NCBI GenBank assembly: GCA_019746155.1
Contig: JAIESJ010000011.1
Span: 1-17,457, forward strand
DNA from: Burkholderiales bacterium
GTDB lineage: Bacteria; Pseudomonadota; Gammaproteobacteria; Burkholderiales; SG8-41
DNA: 17,457 bases
Reading direction: 5' to 3'
Shown: one piece after another, positions 7,781 through 13,076 of the stretch
Numbering within the stretch: the stretch's first letter is position 1
Layout of the letters: each line of letters starts with the position of its first letter
Position numbers and translations under genes: made by a program
Notes under the pieces: model-generated
Database searches by the model: none
What the model saw: the letters and a program-made list of their open reading frames with translations, nothing else
Told to the model about the DNA's origin: nothing

Positions 7781-8407
7781 TCAGGCCCGGACCAGCTTGT
7801 CCTCGAACCAGTTCCACATCGTTGCCACGCCGAGTATCCACATGATGTGATGTCCGGGCACGCCGCGCATGTACTGGATTTCCTTGGTGACATCGAGTCC
7901 GTCGAAATACACCACGCACGGCGCCTTTTCCGATGTGGCGTTTTGCGCGTGCACGAAATAGCCGGGCAGGCTGCCGCCCTCGAACGGCACTTCGACGATC
8001 TCGATCTTGATGTCGGTGAGCGCCGCGTGGCGGTGAAAACACTCGACTCCGGCACGGAAGGCGGCGAGCGCCTTCCTGTCCTTGGGCGTGCGGAAGCGCT
8101 CCCCCATCTGGTAATAGTTGCAGGCGCGCAGATAGGCGTGGGCTGCGGAGTGGCGATAGCCGCCCTGCTCGAATTTTTCGGCATGGGCGCGCACGCCGTC
8201 GGCGACTTTCACGCAGGCATCGAACCAGGCTTCGTCGTCCTCGGGCGCCTTGCCTTTCAGCATGCGGCCGATCTTGTGGAGTTCGCCGATTTCCGAACCG
8301 CCGTAGGGCGCGGAACTCAGCATGTTGATGAACCCCGCCGACCAGCGATAGTTGCCGGGGAAATACATGAAGTACTGCGGGTCTTGTTGAGGATGAGGAG
8401 CGTTCAT
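7781..8407 (-). pseudogene. Alpha/beta hydrolase (DUF1100/pseudooxynicotine-hydrolase-like) with catalytic core deleted in frame
   Basis: A 208-residue frame that begins like the roughly 390-residue hydrolases with a helical N-terminal cap (the group around 2,6-dihydropseudooxynicotine hydrolase). Seen: FPGNYRWSAGFINML (16-30), PYGGSEIGELHKIGR (34-48), AYLRACNYYQMGERFRTPKD (91-110), and the beta strands VVYFDGLDVTKEIQYMRG (165-182). The sequence then jumps to a GHHIMWILGV element that normally lies well after the nucleophile, and again to NWFEDKLVRA, which looks like the natural C-terminus. The G-x-S-x-G nucleophile elbow, the acid loop and the catalytic His are all missing. Two internal deletions that kept the frame would explain this. 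The protein may be made but should lack hydrolase activity. The ATG overlaps the stop of the upstream Bug remnant as ATGA. Jump points are from memory of the family. Confidence 0.7.
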
Positions 8408-8750
8408 GTCCGGGTGCCGTTATGAACATTGATCCTGTCGATGACGGCGCGGGGTGTGCCGGCGGGCGCCAGCACGCCGTTCCAATTGTAATACTCGAAA
8501 CTTTTCAATCCGGATTCGTCCACCGTCGGCAGGTCCGGCCACAGCGGCGAGCGCCTGAGGGTGCCGATACCGGTTGTCCCCACGCCTGGTTCAGTTTCTG
8601 GGCGATCCAGCGCGCCTGCACGTCGGTCGGGCCGCCCGCGACAAACGGCACGATGAAGCGTATCGGCTTGGAAGGATAATTCTGCGACCAGACGTGATGA
8701 AAAGGTGCGAAGGCGAGAAAAGCACCGAGAACACTTGCGAAGATGCGCAT
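8404..8750 (-). pseudogene. Bug/TctC-family binding protein remnant with internal deletion and frameshift
   Basis: An ATG at 8750, after GGGGAG, opens a perfect Bug N-terminus: a signal peptide (residues 1-23, ending VWSQ), then YPSKPIRFIVPF (25-36), the GGPTD loop (39-43) and WIAQKLNQAWGQPV (48-61). The sequence then leaves this frame. In another frame from about 8570 down to a TGA at 8404-8406 one reads RRSPLWPDLPTVDESGL, then YNWNGVLAPAGTPRAVIDRIN, blocks that normally lie about 150 residues further on. So most of both lobes is gone and the frame is shifted. The last 60 or so residues are also missing. The TGA overlaps the hydrolase start codon. This is a clear pseudogene and the second damaged Bug gene in the window. 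Confidence 0.88.
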
Positions 8751-8908
8751 ATCCGCTCCCCGTGGTTTACGCGCGGCTGTTGCGGTCCGGATGAGCCGCG
8801 CGCTTTTCCCCCGCAAGATAGTCGGAGCATTGTGCGTTGTCAGTGCGGCATGAGCGATCTGGTAAACTTCGGTATCCATTTTTGGTTTGAACGGACATCG
8901 GGGGGGCA

Positions 8909-9808
8909 ATGCCTGCGAGCAAAAGAAAGTCCACAAAACGGAAATACCAAGACATTCTGTATCAGGTGAAGGATCAGGTGGCGTGGGTGACGATCAACCG
9001 CCCGCGCGTGCTGAACGCATTTCGCGAGCAGACGCTCGACGAGATGATCGATGCGCTCAAATCCACGCGCGAGGATCCTTCCATCGTCTGTGCGGTAGTG
9101 ACCGGCGCCGGCGACAAGGCATTCTCCGCGGGCGGCGATTTCTACGCCATGAAGCGCCTCAACTTCACCAATGCCTGTATGTGGAACGACCGCATGCTGG
9201 GCCTGGCGATGACCATCCGCGGGCTGCCGATCCCGGTGATCGCGATGGTCAACGGCTGGTGCATGGGCGGCGGCCACGAGCTCGCATTGTGGTGCGATCT
9301 GGTGATCGCCTCGGAAAACGCGGTACTGGGCCAGACCGGCGCCAAGGTCGGCGCCTGTCCCACGGTCGGCGCCACCCAGTACCTGCCGCGCATCATCGGC
9401 GAGCGGCTGGCGCGCGAGATGATTTTCTGCGCGCGCCGCTTTACCGCGAAAGAGGCGGTGGAAATCGGCTTGATCAACAAATGCGTGCCGCAGAAAGACC
9501 TGCTCAAGGAAACGCTCAAGTGGTGCGAGACCATGAAAGGTCACAGCGCGCTCACCCTGCGCATGACCAAGCGCTCGCTCAACTTCGAGTCCGACATGCT
9601 GTATGCCTCGTGGCAACACGGCATGGAACTGCTGGCGCATGTGTGGGGCTCGGACGAAGCGAAGGAGGGCATGGACGCGTTCCTCGCGGGCCGCAAACCC
9701 AACTTCCAGAAATTCCGCATGCGCGACAAGCGCGAGCTGGAGAAATATGTGGACGGCTGCGAGCGGGACCTGAACGCGCCGCCTTCGATGCGCAGGAAGC
9801 GCAACTAG
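8909..9808 (+). CDS. Crotonase-family enzyme (enoyl-CoA hydratase/isomerase, BadI/MenB-like)
   Basis: A 299-residue crotonase-fold acyl-CoA enzyme. Overall it resembles 2-ketocyclohexanecarboxyl-CoA hydrolase (BadI) and naphthoate synthase (MenB): TINRPRVLNAFREQTLDEM at 28-46, oxyanion-hole loops FSAGGD (72-77) and WCMGGGHEL (117-125), LGQTGAKVG (140-148), TQYLPRIIGERLAREMIF, and a C-terminal GMDAFLAGRKPNFQKFR element. It keeps a Glu at 124 (GGGHEL), where MenB and BadI have Val, but has Gly144 in place of the second hydratase Glu and Pro151 in place of the MenB/BadI Asp. The exact reaction (hydration, ring-opening hydrolysis or isomerisation) is therefore open. The basic N-terminus (PASKRKSTKRK) is a short extension. 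The start at ATG 8909 is preceded by a G-rich stretch. It is first in a plus-strand run with the CoA-transferase. Confidence 0.85.
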   Translation: MPASKRKSTKRKYQDILYQVKDQVAWVTINRPRVLNAFREQTLDEMIDALKSTREDPSIVCAVVTGAGDKAFSAGGDFYAMKRLNFTNACMWNDRMLGLAMTIRGLPIPVIAMVNGWCMGGGHELALWCDLVIASENAVLGQTGAKVGACPTVGATQYLPRIIGERLAREMIFCARRFTAKEAVEIGLINKCVPQKDLLKETLKWCETMKGHSALTLRMTKRSLNFESDMLYASWQHGMELLAHVWGSDEAKEGMDAFLAGRKPNFQKFRMRDKRELEKYVDGCERDLNAPPSMRRKRN

Positions 9809-9823
9809 AACATTCCCTCCCCT

Positions 9824-9857
9824 CGCCCCGAAGGAAGTCCCCTGAGGGGAAGGGGCG
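9824..9857. repeat. Nested GC-rich hairpin between crotonase and CoA-transferase genes
   Basis: An outer stem CGCCCC (9824-9829)/GGGGCG (9852-9857) encloses an inner hairpin TCCCC-TGA-GGGGA (9838-9850). It starts 15 bases after the crotonase stop. It resembles the C-rich/G-rich intergenic repeats scattered through many proteobacterial genomes, and may attenuate or process the joint transcript. Confidence 0.45.
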
Positions 9858-9889
9858 CACGAGTATGAGTGGATAGCGGGAATCGCAAC

Positions 9890-11095
9890 ATGCCCGACAC
9901 CAATGGCGGGGCGCTTGAGGGCGTCCGCGTTCTCGACCTGACGCGCATCCTGGCCGGACCCCTGTGCACCATGATGCTTGGCGACATGGGCGCCGACGTG
10001 ATCAAGGTCGAGCCGCCGGGCGCGGGAGATGACACGCGCAGCTGGGGCCCGCCGTTCGTCGGGGGCGAGGCGGCGTATTTTCTCGGACTCAACCGCAACA
10101 AGCGTTCGATCACGCTTAACATGGCGGTGAAACCGGGCCAGGAAATCCTCGCCGGGCTCATCCGCAAAAGCGACGTGCTGGTAGAAAACTTCAAAGTCGG
10201 CACGCTCGAAAAATGGGGCTTCGGCAATGACTGGCTGCGGGCCAACGCGCCGCGGCTGATACGTTGCTCGATCACAGGCTATGGCGCGAACGGGCCCAAG
10301 GGCGGGCTGCCGGGCTACGACTTCATCCTGCAGGCGGAATCGGGACTGATGAGCATCACCGGCCCGCAGGATGGCGTGCCGACCAAACACGGGGTGGCGC
10401 TGGTCGATGTGTGTACGGGCATGCTGGCCTCGAATGCGATCCTGGGCGCGTTGCAGGCGCGCCATCGAACCGGAAAAGGACAGCATCTCGAAGTCTCCCT
10501 TTACGAGACCAGTCTGTTCATGCTCGCCAACGTGGCGGCTAATTATCTTGCTGCCGGGCGTGAAGGCGGGCGCTACGGCAACGGTCATCCCAGCATCGTT
10601 CCCTATACCACGTATCCCACGAGCGACGGCATGATGGCGGTGGCCGTCGGCAACGACGGTCAGTTTGCCAGGTTCGCGGCGGCCATCGGATATCCGGAAT
10701 GGGCGCAGGATGCGCGCTTCATCAAGAACAAGGACCGCGTGGCCCACCGCGGGCTGCTCGACGGAATGATTGCGGAGCGGCTCAGAACGGATACGGCGGT
10801 TGCCTGGGGGGATAAGCTTAAGGCGGCGGGCGTGCCCTGCGGACGCATCAACTCGGTCAAGCAGGCGCTCGACGACCCGCATACCGCGGCGCGCCGGATG
10901 ATCGAAGAGGTTGAGCATCCGACGATAGGCACGCTCAAGGTGATCGGCACGCCGTTCAAGTTCAGCGCCACGCCGACTTCGGTGCGGCGCGCGCCGCCGC
11001 TGCTCGGCCAGCATACCGAGGAAGTGCTGTGCCGGGAGCTCGGGCTCTCCGGGCAGCGCATCGCCGAGCTGCGGGCGGAAAAAATCATTGATTGA
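9890..11095 (+). CDS. Class III (CaiB/BaiF, formyl-CoA transferase-like) CoA-transferase
   Basis: A 401-residue family III CoA-transferase, moving CoA between carboxylic acids through aspartyl-anhydride and thioester intermediates, in the cytoplasm. Seen: GVRVLDLTRILAGP (11-24), LGDMGADVIKVEPPGAGDDTR (30-50), LNRNKRSITLN (67-77), the catalytic Asp in ALVDVCTGM (D173), a glycine-rich AGREGGRYGNGHPS segment, and a normal C-terminal domain ending EKIID. The frame is open from a GTG at 9869. The ATG at 9890, with GCGGGA upstream and a family-like N-terminus, is preferred. It lies 81 bp after the crotonase gene with a hairpin between them. It is the likely activator of the acid degraded by this cluster. 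The acid and CoA donor cannot be told from sequence. Confidence 0.9.
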   Translation: MPDTNGGALEGVRVLDLTRILAGPLCTMMLGDMGADVIKVEPPGAGDDTRSWGPPFVGGEAAYFLGLNRNKRSITLNMAVKPGQEILAGLIRKSDVLVENFKVGTLEKWGFGNDWLRANAPRLIRCSITGYGANGPKGGLPGYDFILQAESGLMSITGPQDGVPTKHGVALVDVCTGMLASNAILGALQARHRTGKGQHLEVSLYETSLFMLANVAANYLAAGREGGRYGNGHPSIVPYTTYPTSDGMMAVAVGNDGQFARFAAAIGYPEWAQDARFIKNKDRVAHRGLLDGMIAERLRTDTAVAWGDKLKAAGVPCGRINSVKQALDDPHTAARRMIEEVEHPTIGTLKVIGTPFKFSATPTSVRRAPPLLGQHTEEVLCRELGLSGQRIAELRAEKIID

Positions 11096-11137
11096 GCTTT
11101 TCTTGACTGCGTGACACGCTCAATCCCTCATCCCCGA

Positions 11138-11160
11138 CCTCTCTGCCGCGAGCAGAGGGG
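11138..11160. terminator. Hairpin in the gap after the CoA-transferase gene
   Basis: CTCTGC (11141-11146) pairs with GCAGAG (11152-11157), extended by CCT/GGG (one wobble), around the loop CGCGA. The flanks (CCCTCATCCCC before, GGGG after) fit the common CCCTCACCCC-type intergenic repeat. There is no T-run. It may separate the CoA-transferase transcript from the next operon. Confidence 0.4.
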
Positions 11161-11173
11161 GGATTCGAGACGT

Positions 11174-11190
11174 AATGAATGTCATTCATT
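11174..11190. promoter_or_regulatory. Palindromic operator candidate upstream of the VOC gene
   Basis: AATGAAT-GTC-ATTCATT is a perfect palindrome with 7-bp arms. With one extra base it extends outwards to ACGT on each side (11170-11195). It lies 25 bases before the ATG at 11216. AT-rich palindromes of the form TGAATG-n-CATTCA are typical operators of TetR-type regulators of acyl-CoA catabolism. No regulator gene lies in the window. Confidence 0.5.
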
Positions 11191-11215
11191 TACGTAAAAC
11201 TCAATAGGAGGCACC

Positions 11216-11626
11216 ATGATCACCGGACTGAGCCATGTCTCGATTGTCGTCCCTGATCTGCGGGCCGCTGCGCAGCGGCTCGGGGAAGTCTACGGCCTGA
11301 CGCTGGGCGAGACGAAAGTCAACGAGCAGCAGGGGGTGCGGCTCGCCTACGTCGAGCTGGGCAATGCGCGCATTGAACTCATGGAGCCGGCGCGTCCCGA
11401 TTCCCCGGTGTCGAAGTTTCTCGAACGAAATCCTGCCGGCGGCATTCATCATTTTTGTTTGGAGGTCGATAACGTCGAAGCCGCGACCAAGGCGATTGGC
11501 GAAAAGGGCGTTCGGGTGCTGGGCGAAGGCCGGCCGCAACGCAATGTGCACGGGCAGTCCATTGCGTTCGTGCATCCTAAGGATTTTCTGGGGGCACTGG
11601 TCGAACTGGAAGAGCATCATGGCTGA
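11216..11626 (+). CDS. VOC-superfamily protein, methylmalonyl-CoA epimerase-like
   Basis: A 136-residue glyoxalase/VOC protein with two beta-alpha-beta-beta-beta repeats. Methylmalonyl-CoA epimerase inverts the C2 centre of methylmalonyl-CoA, in the cytoplasm. Seen: the first metal His in ITGLSHVSIVV (H7), YVELGNARIELMEP (45-58), GGIHHFCLEVDN with a metal His (H79), GRPQRNVHGQSIAFVHP, and the last metal Glu in GALVELEE (E130). The length and spacing match epimerases. Because the neighbours include no methylmalonyl-CoA mutase, it may act on another 2-substituted acyl-CoA or 2-oxo acid. It has a strong AGGAGG ribosome-binding site (11206-11211) and follows the palindromic operator candidate. 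Its last codons overlap the next gene by 8 bases, which suggests translational coupling. Confidence 0.85.
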   Translation: MITGLSHVSIVVPDLRAAAQRLGEVYGLTLGETKVNEQQGVRLAYVELGNARIELMEPARPDSPVSKFLERNPAGGIHHFCLEVDNVEAATKAIGEKGVRVLGEGRPQRNVHGQSIAFVHPKDFLGALVELEEHHG

Positions 11627-12683
11627 CAACGCTATTCCCGCGCGCCGCATCACGGCGTCCGATCTTGAAAAATTCATCGCACGCGCCTTCGAGGCGGTCG
11701 ACGTGCCGCCGGCGGACGCGAAGATCATAGCCGAACTCATGGCCCGCGCCGACGTGCAGGGTTCCGAAGGCCACGGCATCTTCCGGCTGCCGCAGTACAT
11801 CCGCCGCATCAAGGGCGGCGCGGTCAACGTCAAGCCGAAGATCAAGGTCGCACGCGAAGCCGCCGGCATGGCGCTCGTCGACGGCGACAACGGCATGGGG
11901 CATCTGGTGATGCGCTTCGCCACCGAGAAAGCGATAGAGAAAGCGAAGACCGCCGGCGTGGCCTGGGTCGGCGTCAAATGGAGCAACCACGCGGGACCGG
12001 CGTCGCTCTATGCCAGCATGCCGCTCGCGCACGACATGGTCGGGCTTTATCTCGCGGTGGGCAACGCCAATCACCTGCCGCCGTGGGGCGGCATCGATAT
12101 GCTGCTGTCGACCAACCCAATTGCCGTGGCGATCCCGGCGGGCGACGAGCAATCCATCGTGCTCGACATGGCGACCACGGTCGCCGCCTACGGCAAGGTC
12201 AAGACCAAGGCGCAGCGCGGCGAGATGATGCCCGAAGGCTGGATGATGGACCGCGAGGGCAAGCCGCTCACCGACCCCAAACGCGCGAACGAAGGCTTTC
12301 TCTTGCCGATCGGCGGTTACAAGGGCTACGGCCTGGCACTGATCTTCGGCATGCTCGCCGGCACTTTGAACGGCGCGGCCATGGGCAAGGATGTGGTCGA
12401 TTTCAACAGCGACGACGCCACGCCGACCAACACCGGCCACGCCATCGTCGCGATCAACGTCGAGGCGTTCCAGCCGGTGGCGGAGTTCAAGAAAAGCGTG
12501 GACGTGCTGGTGCGCGACATCCGCAATTCAAGGCGCCTGCCGGGCGTGGACCGCATCCACATTCCCGGCGAAGGCAGCCACGCCGCGCGCGCCGACCGGC
12601 TGAAGAACGGCGTGCCGCTGCCGGAGGCGCTGCTCAAGGCGCTGAATCAGCTGGCGGGGGAACTCAAGATCGCAAAACTATGA
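11619..12683 (+). CDS. Ldh2-family malate/L-lactate/sulfolactate-type dehydrogenase
   Basis: A 354-residue NAD(P)-dependent 2-hydroxyacid (or 2-imino acid) oxidoreductase of the Ldh2/MDH2 family, unrelated to classical Rossmann malate dehydrogenases. Seen: RADVQGSEGHGIFRLPQYI (catalytic His in EGHG, about residue 50), KWSNHAGPASLYAS (the nicotinamide-site NSNH-like loop, here WSNH), LLSTNPIAVAIPA, DMATTVAAYGKV, and the GGYKGYGLALIFG helix. The length is normal. The start ATG at 11619 lies inside the end of the VOC gene (8-base overlap) with GGAAGAG upstream; the frame stays open further upstream but without family similarity. The substrate could be malate, lactate, sulfolactate or a ring-cleavage hydroxy acid. 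Confidence 0.88.
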   Translation: MADNAIPARRITASDLEKFIARAFEAVDVPPADAKIIAELMARADVQGSEGHGIFRLPQYIRRIKGGAVNVKPKIKVAREAAGMALVDGDNGMGHLVMRFATEKAIEKAKTAGVAWVGVKWSNHAGPASLYASMPLAHDMVGLYLAVGNANHLPPWGGIDMLLSTNPIAVAIPAGDEQSIVLDMATTVAAYGKVKTKAQRGEMMPEGWMMDREGKPLTDPKRANEGFLLPIGGYKGYGLALIFGMLAGTLNGAAMGKDVVDFNSDDATPTNTGHAIVAINVEAFQPVAEFKKSVDVLVRDIRNSRRLPGVDRIHIPGEGSHAARADRLKNGVPLPEALLKALNQLAGELKIAKL

Positions 12684-12714
12684 GCCGCAGATGAACGCCG
12701 ATAAACGCCGATAA
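12684..12714 (+). repeat. Left palindromic/tandem repeat unit flanking the transposase remnant
   Basis: Directly after the dehydrogenase stop come GAGCCGCAGATG and two overlapping copies of AACGCCGATAA (12694-12704 and 12704-12714). The same modules recur inverted at 13005-13017 and 13044-13066. Confidence 0.6.
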
Positions 12715-12782
12715 GAACTAAGAAATTCACCGCTAAGGTTTACTGCATAACTACGCATAACCGCATAACCGGGTCGGACCAG

Positions 12783-12802
12783 CGCAAGGTATTGATCTTG
12801 CG
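12783..12802. repeat. Small hairpin upstream of the transposase remnant
   Basis: CGCAAG (12783-12788) and CTTGCG (12797-12802) form a perfect stem with an 8-base loop. It follows a run of CGCATAAC-like direct repeats at about 12747-12769. It may be one of the REP-like elements served by the lost transposase. Confidence 0.35.
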
Positions 12803-12884
12803 ACATAAGACCGTAGGATAGGGGCAATACAGACGCTTAGCGGCACATTTTCGTAGATAAAACGCGCGCTGTAAGGAGAGGAGC

Positions 12885-12947
12885 GATGCCCCGCGCCCAC
12901 CGCCATTTCCTACCCGATCACATCTGGCACATTACGTACCGATGTTG
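12885..12947 (+). pseudogene. Remnant of a REP-associated tyrosine transposase (RAYT, Y1_Tnp/IS200-like)
   Basis: An ATG with the strong site AAGGAGAGG upstream starts a 20-codon frame reading MPRAHRHFLP then DHIWHITYRC, ending in TGA at 12945-12947. This is the characteristic N-terminus of the RAYT group, where MPRxRRHFLPGHxWHITHRCHQ leads into a roughly 230-residue HUH single-strand transposase. Everything after the first strand, including the HUH pair and catalytic Tyr, is missing, and no later fragment is visible. The ribosome-binding site is intact and the break is abrupt, pointing to deletion. REP-like repeats on both sides support the identification. No activity is expected. Confidence 0.75.
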
Positions 12948-13004
12948 ATGTGGGGGCGTAGCCTTTTTTCTTTTTATTGTTCTTTTGGACCATTCATCTT
13001 TTAG

Positions 13005-13066
13005 TTTTTATCGGCGTACCCCTCGAGGGGGTATTGAAAAGAATTCATCTGCGTTTATCGGCGGCT
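13005..13066 (-). repeat. Right-hand inverted repeat units with a perfect CCCCTCGAGGGG palindrome
   Basis: TTTTTATCGGCGT (13005-13017) and TTCATCTGCGTTTATCGGCGG (13044-13064) are inverted relatives of the repeat at 12684-12714. Between them is a perfect 12-bp palindrome CCCCTCGAGGGG (13019-13030). The stretch 12963-13012 is T-rich. The block lies just before the stop of the minus-strand FAH-family gene and may also act as its transcript end. Confidence 0.55.
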
Positions 13067-13076
13067 GAAAAGGTTT

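Noticed and set aside
8831..8870. Promoter for the crotonase gene (TTGTCA at 8837, TAAACT at 8863)
   Set aside because: The spacer is 20 bases and the -10 match is poor.
8840..11014. 724-codon minus-strand frame across the crotonase and CoA-transferase genes
   Set aside because: Very long, but composed of His/Arg/Ala-rich sequence typical of the antisense of high-GC genes, and it spans two well-supported genes.
11364..11618. N-terminal extension of the Ldh2-type dehydrogenase
   Set aside because: The extra 85 codons lie in another frame of the VOC gene and do not resemble the family; the ATG at 11619 with its own ribosome-binding site fits better.
12684..13076. CRISPR-like array because of repeated AACGCCGATAA units
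   Set aside because: Units overlap or are inverted, there are no regular spacers, and a transposase remnant explains the repeats better.
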